Source: Atribacter laminatus
Lineage (GTDB): Bacteria > Atribacterota > Atribacteria > Atribacterales > Atribacteraceae
Assembly (NCBI RefSeq): GCF_015775515.1
Contig: NZ_CP065383.1
Span: 1,116,001-1,180,000, forward strand
DNA: 64,000 nucleotides
Reading direction: 5' to 3'
Below the pieces are notes generated by a model that ran no database searches, was not told where the DNA came from, and worked only from the letters and a program-made list of their open reading frames with translations. Of the stretch, positions 35,384 through 46,826 are shown in pieces. Numbering within the stretch: position 1 is the first letter of the stretch; every line of letters starts with the position of its first letter. A program made the translations under genes and the position numbers.

Positions 35384-36343
35384 ATGATGTTTATACCTAA
35401 AATCTTGATAGTTGGAAGTTTAAATATTGATATGATTATAAAAACTAATTATATGCCTAAAATTGGAGAAAATATTTTAATACAAGAATTCTCAATGCTT
35501 CAAGGTGGTAAAGGAAGCAACCAAGCTATTGCTTGTTCGCGTCTTGGGCTGGAAGTTTATATGGTTGGCAAGATAGGTGACGATGAGTTTGGTAATCAAA
35601 TACATGCTAATTTAAAAAAGGAACAAATTAATTATAGGTTTGTAACTAAAAACACTGATAGCCATACCGGATTAGCATTTATATTTATTGACAATAAAGG
35701 CGAAAACCGGATATTAGTTGCTCCAGGAGCAAATATGAAGTTATCAGTCGGGGACTTAAGTGATGTTTTACCACTTTTTAAAATATGTAAATATTTGTTA
35801 CTACAATTAGAAATACCTCAAAAAGTAGTAAAAAGTGCGATACAAATGGCACATCAAATTGGACTTAGAACCATTCTAAACCCTGCACCAGCACAACATT
35901 TTGAAATAGAAACACTTTCAAAGGAGGATATTTTAACGCCAAATCAACATGAAGCAGAAATATTGAGTGGAATTAAAATCAATACAATAATTGATGCGAT
36001 TAAGGCAATTCAATTATTAAAAAAACGTTGTGAGTCACGGATTGTTTTTACATTAGGAAAGATGGGAGCGATAGCAAGTGATTCCACAAACCGTATTATT
36101 CACCTTCTTCCTAGAAATGTTGATGTGAAAGATACCACAGCAGCTGGTGATTCATTCAATGCGGGATTACTTTATGGTTTAACGCAAGGGAAAGATTGGT
36201 TAGAGGCTCTAATGTTAGCGAATACCGCAGGTGCATTTGCCTGTACTAAATTAGGCGCACATAATTCATTACCCAATATAAATGATATTAATGATTTTTA
36301 TAATATTCATGGTAAAGGAAATATTATCTATTACAATGTTTAA
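35384..36343 (+). CDS. rbsK: Ribokinase (PfkB family)
   Basis: 319 residues. PfkB signature 1 as 'QGGKGSNQAIACSRLGLEV' (residues 40-58) and signature 2 'DTTAAGDSFNAGLLYGL' near residue 251, with the catalytic Asp in 'AAGDSF'. 'VGSLNIDMI' opens the fold and 'LNPAPA' is the ribokinase-type strand. It phosphorylates ribose, the product that the two upstream nucleoside hydrolases would release. Two ATGs are adjacent (35384, 35387), either possible after GGGGGT. Only the ankyrin gene and the IS4-type element separate it from the hydrolase operon. Confidence 0.9.
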   Translation: MMFIPKILIVGSLNIDMIIKTNYMPKIGENILIQEFSMLQGGKGSNQAIACSRLGLEVYMVGKIGDDEFGNQIHANLKKEQINYRFVTKNTDSHTGLAFIFIDNKGENRILVAPGANMKLSVGDLSDVLPLFKICKYLLLQLEIPQKVVKSAIQMAHQIGLRTILNPAPAQHFEIETLSKEDILTPNQHEAEILSGIKINTIIDAIKAIQLLKKRCESRIVFTLGKMGAIASDSTNRIIHLLPRNVDVKDTTAAGDSFNAGLLYGLTQGKDWLEALMLANTAGAFACTKLGAHNSLPNINDINDFYNIHGKGNIIYYNV

Positions 36344-36409
36344 ATTTTGATTTTAGACAAATTAATTTTATATGTAGAATATTTGATGTAAAAAAGGAGA
36401 TGAATTTGA

Positions 36410-37381
36410 TTGAATTATAAGGGATATTCAACTGGAATATGGGTTTTTGGTAAAACTCCAGATCGATTTTGTGTTAGTGGTTATAAAGTTGATAGAAGCA
36501 TTGAAAAGTCTCTCGATCGAATTGCATCAGTTCCAGAACTTACTGGTGTCATGATGCATTATCCTCAACCAATTAACGAAAATAATATTAATAATATAAA
36601 AAAAATGTTACAAGATCGAGGTTTAAAACTTGCAAGTTGTGATGTTGATTTGTTTAGCGATCCAATTTTCAATTGTGGTAGTTTAATGTCAGAAAATAAC
36701 ACCTTGAGGAAAAAAGCCATTGAATATTCTAAAAAAGCAATGGATATCGCAGAATATTTAGGCGCTAGGGATATGAATCTCTGGCCTGGCCAAGATGGTT
36801 TTGATTATCCTTTCCAAATTAACTATTCTGTACAATGGGATTTGTTGATAACGTCTTTAACAGAAATTGCTAATTACAATCCAAGAGTTAATCTTAGTTT
36901 GGAATATAAATTAAGAGAACCAAGAACACATTCGACTATCTATTCTTCTGGTGTTGCTCTTTATTTAGCTCATAAAACTGGTTGTTCAAATGTTGGAGTA
37001 ACACTCGACTTAGGACACTCTTTCAATTGTAAGGAATCTCCAGCAAATGTTTTAGCACTTTTAGATAAATTCAATAAACTTTTTATTTTGCATCTTAATG
37101 ATAATTATCGAGATTGGGATGATGATATGGCTGTGGGTACTGTCCATTTTTGGGAAACGATTGAATTCATTTATTATTTGAATATTTCTAAATATGATGG
37201 ATGGTTGGGTTTGGATATTTTCCCTTATAGAGAAGATGCTGCTGAGGTCTGCGATTTTAGTATTAAAAACATCCAAACTATGTTAAAGATCGTTAATCGT
37301 ATTAATCTCAACCAACTTCATAGAATTCAAAAAGAAGCCAATGCTATTGAAGCAATTAAATATATACAAAGTTTAATGTAG
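36410..37381 (+). CDS. Sugar phosphate isomerase/epimerase (TIM barrel)
   Basis: 323 residues of the xylose-isomerase-like TIM-barrel superfamily. Metal-ligand strands visible: 'NLSLEYKLREPR' (Glu), 'GVTLDLGHSF' (Asp, His), 'LFILHLNDNYRDWDDDMAVG' (His, Asp) and 'WLGLDIFPYREDA' (Asp). TTG start 9 nt after AAAAAGGAGA. It follows ribokinase by 66 bp in the same direction, so it may act on the same pool of pentose or pentose phosphate. Substrate not predictable. Confidence 0.85.
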   Translation: MNYKGYSTGIWVFGKTPDRFCVSGYKVDRSIEKSLDRIASVPELTGVMMHYPQPINENNINNIKKMLQDRGLKLASCDVDLFSDPIFNCGSLMSENNTLRKKAIEYSKKAMDIAEYLGARDMNLWPGQDGFDYPFQINYSVQWDLLITSLTEIANYNPRVNLSLEYKLREPRTHSTIYSSGVALYLAHKTGCSNVGVTLDLGHSFNCKESPANVLALLDKFNKLFILHLNDNYRDWDDDMAVGTVHFWETIEFIYYLNISKYDGWLGLDIFPYREDAAEVCDFSIKNIQTMLKIVNRINLNQLHRIQKEANAIEAIKYIQSLM

Positions 37382-37542
37382 AAAAAATTATTTTTTGTTG
37401 GTAAATAATTCTTAAATATGAATACTCGCCTTTAAAGGCGGGGTAATTATAGAGATTTAAGCTGTGCTTGCTTCTTTCTTTTTTACAATTCATTATATTT
37501 AACTATAAAGGTCTTTTTAATTCCAAGATAATGTGTACTAAA

Positions 37543-39120
37543 GTTCGCAATTTCGCACCTTGAAAAAAGCCACCGGAGACTCCAAAATGAAGGTTGTACG
37601 AAACAAAAACTTCATCGAGGAGGAATATCCGATGGCTCAAAATAATCATACACCATATCTTTTAAAAATGCTCCTTGCATTCATGACTCAAACCTGATCC
37701 TCTCTATGCTAGGCTCGAGTGGTTAACCAATGAACTTATGAAACTAAAACTGAAAACAAAGTAGGGGCTCACCAAGGAGAGCATTGTTCAATCCGAATTA
37801 CCTATTTCTCTGGAACCCAAGCAAGACGATTTGATGCCCGATTCGGTACGATCTCCCTTCTGGTTCCAAAGCTGAGAAAAGGAGGCTCTATTCCTTTTTT
37901 TGTGACCGAAAGGAAACGCTCGGAACAAGCCCTCCTGAAAGGTGGTTCAAGAAGCCTTTATCAATGGTGTTTCCACCCGAAAGATGGAGCGCCTTGCTCA
38001 AAGCTTAGGGATTGAGTCCCTCTCTGCTGGTCAAGTATCAGAAATCACCAAAGACCTGAGTGATCAAGTGGAATGGTTCCGTACCCGTCCTTTAGAAAAA
38101 GAATATCCAGTCATTTGGGTTGATGCCCTCTACGAGAAAGTTCGCTGTGAAAGACACGTCATCAGCATGGCGGTAGCTCTCGTTCAGGGTCTGACCAGCG
38201 AGGGAAATCGAGAGATCCTGGCGGTCGAACCCCTGATAGCTTGAATCAGAAGACACTTATACTCATCTCTTTGAACAGCTTAAAAGACGAGGAGTGGAAA
38301 CCGTCTGGCTGTGTGCATCCATTGCTCATGCAGGGCTTAAAAATGCCATTCAGAAATCTTTCTGAGGATCAAGTTGGCAACGGTGTAAAGTACACTTTAT
38401 GCGCAACCTCCTTGTCCATATTCCCCATAAAGAAAAAGAATCTTTTGCTGCGAAACTGAAGCAAATCTGGAATCAACCGAACCAAGAGTGTGCAAAGCAA
38501 TATGCCCATTTACTCATCCAGGAATACCGAGATCGCTTTCTTCAAGCCATTGCTCTTTTAGAGGAAGGGCTAGAAGACTCGTTACAATTCCTGGCTTTTC
38601 CTCACCTTGACCAACGAAAGATCTCTTCGACCAACTCACTCGAGCAAGTTCATAAAGAGATTCGTCGCCGCACCCGAGTGGTAGAGGGATCTTTCCTACC
38701 ACTGATTCCTATCTCCGGTTGGTCACCAGTTATCTCATTGAGTATACGAAAAGATTTGGATGAAGAGTAAAAAATATATCAACTCTGAGGCGATTACCAA
38801 GCAACAAGTAGAGCTTCTAAAGATAGCCTAAGGAAAAAAAGAAAGTCAAAAGAAAAAAAGAGGCTGTGGATAGATGGACAACCCTGTGGGTTGACCACAG
38901 ATCCACAGCCCGACGACTCATGAATAGTTATTCACTAAAATACCAGAAAGAATTGACCAAATAGAAAGATTGTATTCTTCTCTTTGTTTATTTTCCATAT
39001 TCATAAAAAGGAGGTGAATCAATCGAGTTATTACTCAAAGAGAGATGACTTTTCATTCAAGTAAGGTCATCTCTGTGTTTAAAAAGAGTCTCCGGTGTTT
39101 GCTAAGAGTAAATTGCGAAC
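37543..39120 (+). mobile_element. Decayed IS256/mutator-type element
   Basis: Outer ends GTTCGCAATTT (37543-37553) and AAATTGCGAAC (39110-39120) are inverted, with further similarity inside (CCACCGGAGA against TCTCCGGTG). Between them lies a broken mutator transposase. The stretch 38770-39090 holds a hairpin (GGCTGTGGA...TCCACAGCC, 38871-38910) and no gene. The right boundary overlaps an IstB-like fragment, so the exact limits are uncertain. Confidence 0.5.
37632..38769 (+). pseudogene. IS256-family transposase, multiply disrupted
   Basis: Starts 'MAQNNHTPYLLKMLL' after GAGGAGGAAT, then frameshifts. 37942-38244 carries 'VWVDALYEKVR'-like sequence ('PVIWVDALYEKVRCERHVIS') with the first catalytic Asp. 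38399-38770 carries 'YRDRFLQAIALLEEGLEDSLQFL' and 'STNSLEQVHKEIRRRTRVVE' with the Glu region. At least three frames are needed to read through, so no enzyme is made. Confidence 0.75.
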
Positions 39121-39637
39121 ATTATTTGACACATACCTAACGAGGGCTTCTTTTGTTAAAGAAAAAGAAAACCTCATCTGCTTTGGACCAGTTGGGACTG
39201 GTAAGACTCACTGTGCGACAGCAGTGGGTGTGGAAGTCTGTCACCAGGGGAAAAGAGTCCGCTATGAGCGAACCGCTCATCTGGTGAATCAACTGGTTGA
39301 TGCCAAAGCCCGAGGAACGCTCACTCATTTTTTTAAAAAGCTCTCACGACTTGATCTTTTAATTTGTGATGAATGGGGATATATCCCTTTGGATCGGGAA
39401 GGAGTGAAACTCCTCTTTCAAGTCATCTCTGATTGTTATGAGAAAAGGAGCGTGATCATCACTACCAATTTAGAATTCAGCAAATGGAATGGAATTTTCT
39501 TTGATGATGTGATCACCAGTGCTATTCTTGACCGGTTGATCCATCATTGTCATCTTGTGGTATTTACTGGAAAGAGTTATCGTTTTAAAACATTCAAGTT
39601 TAAATCATTAATCTCAACTGGGGTGCTGGAATTTTAA
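39095..39637 (+). pseudogene. IstB-like ATPase remnant of a different IS21-type element
   Basis: 180 codons open. Walker A 'GPVGTGKTHCATAVG', Walker B 'LDLLICDEWGY' and 'ITTNLEFSKWNGIFFDD', 'AILDRLIHHCHLVVFTGKSYR' are clearly IstB, but of another subgroup than the two intact copies in this window. The N-terminal helical domain and the istA gene are missing, so the gene is truncated on the left. A second, shorter relic of its 3' end lies at 56128-56262. Confidence 0.75.
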
Positions 39638-39679
39638 TTTGCCAAATGTTGGATATTTGAGTTGCCAAATACAGTTAGT

Positions 39680-40503
39680 TATTTAAGCAATATAATTAAA
39701 TTTATGCTAAATGTATTAATTTGTTATGATTTTAATTTATTTTCTAAAATAATTACCAACTACAAATGAGACTTTGATGATTAAGGAAAAATAATTATGT
39801 TTATAATTGCTATATGGTTTTTGTTTAACCATCTTTATTATGTTTATGAATTCATATAACTAATTGGTATGGAGTGGTTAAAAACAATGGACAAGAATAC
39901 CTTATGAATACTATTTGAGCAATTTGTCATAAGTTTTCACTGGTTTTGAGAGGGATCTCATAAGATGTTACTTAATAATTTTACCAGGTTTTTGAACACA
40001 CAAAAAATATTTCTCCTTTCTGGGTTCTGTCATGAAATCTTTGAAAGCGAAAACTGGAGCAGATTGTGATTCAACTTTGGCAATCTTTGGTGTCTGGATT
40101 TTTCTTCGTGAATAAATTGTTCATTTTTCTTTAAATATAGGTATTTTCTTTTCTAATAATCTTTTCTCTAACAATCAATAATTATATGGATAAATCTTTT
40201 TGACTTTTAACGACAGGAATATTTAGTTGGATAATATTGTTCTACAGGACCGATGGTTAGTGTTGCAATTTTTTTCGCTAAATAACTGTTAAAAAGATTT
40301 GCTAAACAAATTAATAAGTATTTAAGTTGTATCCATGAAGCGACTCTTAATCTGATTTGCTTAATTCATAATTTTTTTTAACATCCAGATAAGTAGGTAT
40401 TGGTTATTTATGTTTCACTTTTCTATCAATTATTATGAGAAAAATAAGAATATAAAAAATATGTTTAGAAAAGGTTTCTTTTTGTTAGAATTATAAATTT
40501 GAT
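39680..40503. other. About 820 bp AT-rich spacer without recognised gene
   Basis: Beyond the IS relic end (GCCAAATGTTGGATATTTGAG, in part) no frame longer than about 60 codons looks coding on either strand. I see no promoter-like or repeat structure that stands out. Confidence 0.5.
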
Positions 40504-41810
40504 TTAGATTTCCTGAATTATTTTAATCTCATCATTAGATAGATTAAATAAATGAAAAGTTAAGTTGTCTATTTCTCTTTCATAATATATTATATTCGCA
40601 TCTAATTTTTTTTGCTTTTCAACTAATATTTGATTTACTAGGTTTATAATTTTAACTGATATTTTCGAGTCAAAAAAAGGCATAGGTAGCTTTTCCAGGA
40701 AGTTAGTTCTATAACGCAGATAACCACCTCCCATATGCATACCACCAAAAAGAATTTTATACAATTCAGAAAATAATTTTGAATTTAGTAAACCTAAAAT
40801 ATATTTTATATCAATATCATTCGAAATTAATGTTCCAAAATATACTCCTCCTTGTGGAATAAACTTCATTTCATCATAGGTAGCTGTAATAAAAAGTGAA
40901 TCTTCAGCAATCAATATTTTTGGTTTAAATAATTTCGTGTATCTAACGGAATTTTTAGAAATTACTTTATCAAGGTTGATTTCTGAGATATATGAATCTT
41001 CAGTTATAAGTGTCCATCTCTTAAACTGGTATTGTTTAACAATTCCAAAATCTGATTTTATTTTATCTTCGTATTTAGTTGGAATTCTCAACCCCTCTGA
41101 AATACTCAGATAATTACCTAAACATGGTTCATTCTTTAATAAACTGAGAAGTATTTTTAATTTTTTTTGATTTATATTAATTGGGACAACAGATTCTGGA
41201 AATTGCATAAAGGTATTAATAGATAAGCAATATTTAGAATCATTTGAATTACTAAGGTTTCCAATGGATTGAGCTTCACGAACAATCATATTTAACTTTT
41301 GTTGGTTTTTTATAAAAAGGGAAATTATTGGATAATTCGATACATCATCAAATACTTCTAATTTTGATGTGCTTACAATTTCTCCCTGACTAATATTTTT
41401 AAAAATTAGATTTCTTAATATTTTTGCAGATGATGCTGCACAATATTTATTTGGGGTTATATAAGACAATATTCCTCTATTTTTTAAAATTTTAAAGCAT
41501 AATTCAAAGAAAAGATAATATAGATCATATTTGCCGACAGCTGCATTGAAATTTTCCTTAAAATAAGTTTTCTCATCTAAGGGTATATTATCAACCCTTA
41601 CATATGGTGGATTCCCAATAACTACATCAAAACCACCTTTCTTATGAAATACCTCAGAAAAATATAGTTTCCAAAGGAAAAAGGGTTTTATATTTTTACC
41701 AGAAGTGAATTCCAATAACTGCTTTTCTGTTGTTTCCAGGTTAAATCCAAATACCTTATATACTTTTTCTTTTTCTCTAAATATATGTATGTCACGTTCT
41801 TTTTCGTTTG
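40504..41810 (-). pseudogene. Eco57I-like DNA methyltransferase, C-terminal part (split by IS21 copy 2)
   Basis: The 3' portion of a gene whose 5' portion is at 44633-46826. It contains the catalytic motif IV 'VVIGNPPYVRVDNIPLDEKTYF', within residues 797-818 of the rejoined protein, the 'YDLYYLFFELC' helix and 'GILSYITPNKYCAASSAKILRNLIF', all typical of gamma-class N6-adenine methylases of type I/IIG systems, followed by a target-recognition-like domain ('GGVYFGTLISNDIDIKYILGLLNSKLF' and 'LRYRTNFLEKLPMP'). Without the SAM-binding N-terminal part it cannot methylate. An internal TTG at 41715 is not a real start. Confidence 0.9.
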
Positions 41811-41970
41811 GTAATCTGAGTAATATTTTGGGATAGACCCACTCGTATACTCAAAAAGGTCCACCATGAGTATCAAATAGGCCCACCTTGGTCATGGAGA
41901 GATCCACCTGACATATAATGAGGAAATACACTGTAAAGTGTAAATCTTCATTAGGAGGCTGATCAAATAA

Positions 41971-43524
41971 ATGATCAAGTATCGAGAAATTCTTCGGCTT
42001 CACAGCCAAGGTGTGAGTCAACGTGGCATTGCTGCCAGTTGCCAGTGCTCACGGACCACAATCCGTAATGTGGTTGAACGGGCAGAAAGGCATGAGATTT
42101 CATGGCCTTTCGATAAAAACATGTCGGATGCAGATCTTCAGGAACTCCTTTTTCCGGAAAAAAGGAGTCAGTCCAATCGAAAAATACCGGATTGCGAATA
42201 TGTTCATAAAGAAATGGCCAAAAGTGGTGTCACCTTAAGTTTGTTGTGGCATGAGTACCATGAACAATGCCGCTTCAATGGTGAAATCCCACTCATGTAC
42301 AGCCAATTCTGTCGGTATTATCATAAGTATGCCAATACCACCAAAGCCACTATGCGCATTAAGCGCAAACCCGGTGAAATGCTGGAAGTGGACTGGGCTG
42401 GAAAGACTGGTTTTATTGTTGATAATCTAACCGGTGAACTTATTCCAGCCTATATCTTCGTAGCGAGCCTATCTTGCAGCCAGTATGCCTATGTAGAAGC
42501 CTTCCTGTCAATGGATATGGAAAGCTGGGTCAATGCTCATGTTCATGCGTTCAAATACTTTGGTGGAGTGGCCAGAATCCTCGTGCCAGACAATTTAAAA
42601 ACCAGTGTAGATAAAGCCTCTCGACCAGATCCCAAGATTAATAGAACCTATCAAGAAATGGCCGAGCATTACGGGACAGCAGTCATTCCAGCCCGAGTCA
42701 GGCGCCCCAAAGACAAGCCCCATGCCGAAAGTACGGTGGGTATTATTTCCACCTGGATCATTGCCTCTTTGCGAAACCAACAGTTCTTTTCATTACACGA
42801 ACTGAATAGCGCCATCCGTCTTAAGCTGGAAGAATTCAACCAGAAACCTTTTCAAAAGAAGCCGGGAAGCAGGAAAAGCGCCTTCCTAGAAGAGGAAAAA
42901 GCACTGCTTTTGCCTTTGCCTACTTCCCCATACGAGCTTGCCACCTGGTCAACGGCGTCCGTACAGTACGATTATCACATAATTGTGGATAAAAATCACT
43001 ACTCAGTGCCCTATGAGTACATCCGGCATCAAGTGGAGGTACGTATAACCAGCAAAACTGTTGAAGTTTTTTACCACAATCATCGCATTGCTTCCCATAT
43101 TCGGATTCGCGGTCAGGAAGGCCAGATTGTCACGGTACCGGATCACATGCCAGAGAAACATAAACAGTACCTGGCTGTAAATGCTGATCATTTTAGGAAT
43201 TGGGCTGCTTCCATTGGACCTCATGCCGTCATTGTGGTGAATGCTCTTTTGTCAGCATCAAGAGTTGAGAAACAAGGTTACCGTTCTTGTACATCGCTTA
43301 TGAAACTCGCTGACAAGTATTCTTTATCCCGCTTTGAAGAAGCGTGCCAGCGGGCACTTTGTTACACGCCCAGTCCGAGTTTCAAAATCATCCAGACCAT
43401 CCTCAAAACCGGTCAGGATAGAATATCAGTCCAATCAGATCGACAAAAAGCGACAAAAGACAATCCCAACATCTACGGATTTGTCCGGGGTGCCGGCTAC
43501 TATGGAGGAAAAGACAATGATTAA
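41971..43524 (+). CDS. istA: IS21-family transposase IstA, copy 2
   Basis: 517 residues, apparently identical to the copy at 7677-9236 except for one missing Leu-Pro unit in the linker near residue 317. Helix-turn-helix, DDE integrase core and C-terminal domain are complete. Overlaps istB by 8 bp. Being near-identical to copy 1 implies a very recent move. Confidence 0.95.
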   Translation: MIKYREILRLHSQGVSQRGIAASCQCSRTTIRNVVERAERHEISWPFDKNMSDADLQELLFPEKRSQSNRKIPDCEYVHKEMAKSGVTLSLLWHEYHEQCRFNGEIPLMYSQFCRYYHKYANTTKATMRIKRKPGEMLEVDWAGKTGFIVDNLTGELIPAYIFVASLSCSQYAYVEAFLSMDMESWVNAHVHAFKYFGGVARILVPDNLKTSVDKASRPDPKINRTYQEMAEHYGTAVIPARVRRPKDKPHAESTVGIISTWIIASLRNQQFFSLHELNSAIRLKLEEFNQKPFQKKPGSRKSAFLEEEKALLLPLPTSPYELATWSTASVQYDYHIIVDKNHYSVPYEYIRHQVEVRITSKTVEVFYHNHRIASHIRIRGQEGQIVTVPDHMPEKHKQYLAVNADHFRNWAASIGPHAVIVVNALLSASRVEKQGYRSCTSLMKLADKYSLSRFEEACQRALCYTPSPSFKIIQTILKTGQDRISVQSDRQKATKDNPNIYGFVRGAGYYGGKDND

Positions 43525-44260
43525 TTCTACGACCATGAACAAGCTGCATGACATGCGACTCTCCGCTATGGCGGATGCTTTCAAACGCCAACTGTCTGAT
43601 GAGAAATATCAGGAGCTATCGTTTGAAGAACGGGTTGGTATTCTTGTTGATGTGGAATGGGCTAAACGCAGAAGCAATAAACTGCTCCATCTCATTAAAA
43701 AAGCAGATTTCCGCTATCCTCAGGCTAGCATTGAAGATATTGAATACCATGCCGACAGGAAACTAGATAAGGCACAAATCCTACGGCTATCTGGGTGCGC
43801 TTACATCCAGGAGAAACGCAACCTCATCATCATGGGTGCCTCTGGAAACGGGAAATCTTATGTTGCCTGTGCTTTTGGTATGGCGGCTTGTCGCAACTAT
43901 TATACCGTTAAGTATATCCGACTACCGGATCTTCTGGATGAACTGGCAGTGGCTCGAGGTGAAGGTGTCTATCAGATGGTGATGAAGAAGTACAAAAAGG
44001 TTGGCTTACTCATTTTGGATGAATGGCTCTTAACTCCACTTAAAGACACCCAGGCAATGGATCTCCTTGAGATCGTTGAAGCAAGACATCAGAATGCTTC
44101 TACTATTTTTTGCACCCAATTTGCTCCACGTGGGTGGCATGAAAAGATCGGCGAAGATACACTAGCAGATGCCATTCTTGATCGTATTGTCCATGATTCC
44201 TATACCATCCTTATTGACGGCAAAGTGTCAATGAGGGAACGACATGGGATTAAAAATTGA
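43517..44260 (+). CDS. istB: IS21-family helper ATPase IstB, copy 2
   Basis: 247 residues, apparently the same protein as the copy at 9229-9972 (Walker A 'GASGNGKS', Walker B 'LLILDEW'). The start was chosen as for copy 1 by the GGAGGAAAAG ribosome-binding site. Active pair with the overlapping istA. Confidence 0.94.
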   Translation: MINSTTMNKLHDMRLSAMADAFKRQLSDEKYQELSFEERVGILVDVEWAKRRSNKLLHLIKKADFRYPQASIEDIEYHADRKLDKAQILRLSGCAYIQEKRNLIIMGASGNGKSYVACAFGMAACRNYYTVKYIRLPDLLDELAVARGEGVYQMVMKKYKKVGLLILDEWLLTPLKDTQAMDLLEIVEARHQNASTIFCTQFAPRGWHEKIGEDTLADAILDRIVHDSYTILIDGKVSMRERHGIKN

Positions 44261-44632
44261 GCCAGAACTAAGTAATTAAGAGTGTATTTATGTCTGCCGG
44301 TTAAAGAGGCTGATGGATAGTACCGACCTCTTGTGGACAACCCTCCGCTTCGTGGACGACCAAAACACGTTGTTCACGCTCTCCACAGCCTCGGCATCTG
44401 GTGTTCTATAGAAATCTTAATCTTGTTCCTTCAAACTACCCATCAAAGAGTACTATTCTCAGAACAGTAAAACTCATGATTCGGAAAAGTGGGCTTATAG
44501 CTATTGTGGTTCATTTAAACCGTCATATATAGCTATGGAGTTAACGTATGCACCTAGTGGATTTATTTGGTGCACTCGATGGGTCTAAAACATCATACTA
44601 CTGGGTTTATCATAAGACAATAAACAGTAATC

Positions 44633-46826
44633 TTGAATAAGTATCTTCTATATTTTTCAATTTTTTAAAATAATCAGATTTTTGAATCTTTAGTTTCAAT
44701 TCAAATATTTTTATTAACAAATCTTCAATTTCTTTTTTCAAAAATATTTTTCTTGTAATATTAGATTCATTTATGAACTCATATTTTTTAATTTGAAACT
44801 GAGTAATAATTTCATCAAATTCATTTTTAAATAATTTATTATTCTTTTCCTTAGATTCATCAAAATTAATCCCCATAAATTCAGAAATTAAACTATTCCC
44901 TTGCATAATGCGATAATCCAAATTTGGTAATGGCTTTATGTTTCTAATATTTTCTTCATCCACAACTAATGAGAGCCACAACCTCAATTTTGCTATTTCC
45001 ACAGCTCCCGGATCAATGTCTACACCATAAAGAGAGTGTTCGATACAATGTCGCTTAAATTCATAAGGAGACCGTTGGTTATCCTTGATGAAATCAGAGA
45101 GCACATTTCTAGTTTTGACAATTTCATTCATCATTCCAACCAGAAAGGCACCCGAACCCACTGCTGGATCGCAAACAGTAATATCAGCAAGAGCTTGATC
45201 TATTTGAGAAGCATTTTTTCTAATACTTTCAGGGAGAAGATAGGTGTATCTTTCTGTTTCTTTTCCATTTCTTTCAATCCAGGCTTCATTTTCTTTAATT
45301 CGCTCACCATAAATAATTAAGGTTTCGATATCTTTTTTTGGGATTTCTGGTTTTTCCCTATGTTCTAAGACTAAATCTAATTGTCCCTTTTTAAATCTGT
45401 TTCCAAATAAATCAAGATTTTTATCTCCAAGTTTTTGATAATATGTCTTATCGGGATTTAACTCGGTATATAAATAATTAATCAAGCTTTGTTGACACAT
45501 ATAATGCACAATCTCACGGGGAGTATAATAAACACCATATTGTTTATTAAACTTATTTTCCTCTCCTTTTTTACCACTCTTTAAGGCTTTTTTATAATCT
45601 TCAAAGTTATCTGGACGAATCGCATTAAATTTCTCATAAGCTTTTCCAAGTAATTCTGGATCAATAGCTACTTCCTTTTCCAAGGGTTCATCTTCTTTTA
45701 CAGTAAAATTATAGCGATCGAAAATATCAAGAATACCATCCCCAGTATCTCCTTCTTTGGTAGGATTTGAATTGGAAAAGAGCTCATTGGGTAATAATAT
45801 ATCGGTATGTACCCAATCATATCCACCAATCGGATCAAAAAGTCCGCCATTGAGGAAGGGAATTCGACAATTGAATTTGCTAAAGTAATCATCATAAGAG
45901 CTGTGATCGGTTGAGAGAGCTTCGTAAAATAAAGGCTCTAAAATATCATTGAAAAAGTTATGATAATTTGCATGTTTTTTTTCAAACAATTCACGTAAAA
46001 AATGCTTGGATCCACTTCCCCAATCATCATCACGACCTACTCCAAACCAACCTTTTTTTTGCAAAAAGTAGAGAAATACAATCTGACCCAAAAGCTTTTT
46101 TGAGAAATTTACTGTATCAATATTTTTAGATTCAAAATCAGCCGCTATTTTCGGATCTTTTTTTATAATTTTGTCGAGTTCCTCTTTTGTACGGATGAAA
46201 AGTTCGCGATATTTAATAAAGAATTCTCTGGTAACAGTTTCAATATCAAATGCTTTCTCAATTTCATCAAGAGTCGGTGACTGTTCATCGTTCTCCAAAA
46301 TTCCGATCAGGCGACTTTTAGCAGTGTGGCATTTTTCATTCTCACCCACTAAAAAAGACCATCGGCGGACAGGAGTAAATACCTCCTTGACTTTTGTTTT
46401 TCCTGATTCAGTTTGGTGTGTTGTATAATCCATCTTCACTAAGGAAAAGCGCCAATCTTTTTTATCCGGGGGAACAAAGGCGACTAAAGCGGCATCTTTC
46501 AGATCGCCTCCTCGGCTTCCATTTAAATACCTCGCTACAAAATTCCGTTGCATGGTTCGAGCACGTTCGAGAGATGTTTCTTTTTGAAGGGTAATGATAA
46601 GAATATCAAGCGTTTTTTCGCTATTTTTATATTTTCCAATTCGTTCTAAAGATTTAATATATTGTTTATAAGCATCAGGGATATAATTTCCCTGGTAAAT
46701 GAAGCGAGCTTCATCAAAAAAGTTCAAAAGATTTTTAATAAATTTGTTAAAAGTGGCTTTATCAAAAGGATTTTCAAACGTATCTTTAATAAGCTGTAAA
46801 GCTTGTTTCCTATCCATTTCAATCAC
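44633..46826 (-). pseudogene. Eco57I-like DNA methyltransferase, N-terminal part (split by IS21 copy 2)
   Basis: The 5' portion of the gene, about 731 native codons before the target duplication; read through into the IS it ends at 44610 after five foreign residues. Residues 1-540 form the large helical N-terminal part of type-IIG/PglX-like proteins ('NKQYGVYYTPREIVHYMCQQSL' precedes the methylase fold). SAM motif I is 'DPAVGSGAFLVGM' at 553-565, followed by 'LYGVDIDPGAVEIAKLRLWL'. The catalytic NPPY lies beyond the IS. Joining the two parts across one GTAATC gives 3507 bp, a continuous 1168-residue frame. Its start overlaps the helicase stop by 8 bp. Confidence 0.92.

Larger units (their letters stand above)
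41817..44626 (+). mobile_element. Intact IS21-family insertion sequence, copy 2, inside the methyltransferase gene
   Basis: 2810 bp, TGAG...AACA ends, flanked by a perfect 6-bp target duplication GTAATC (41811-41816 and 44627-44632). Same gene content and same terminal box array as copy 1; lacks one TTGCCT unit in istA. It lies antisense to the interrupted gene. Confidence 0.96.
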
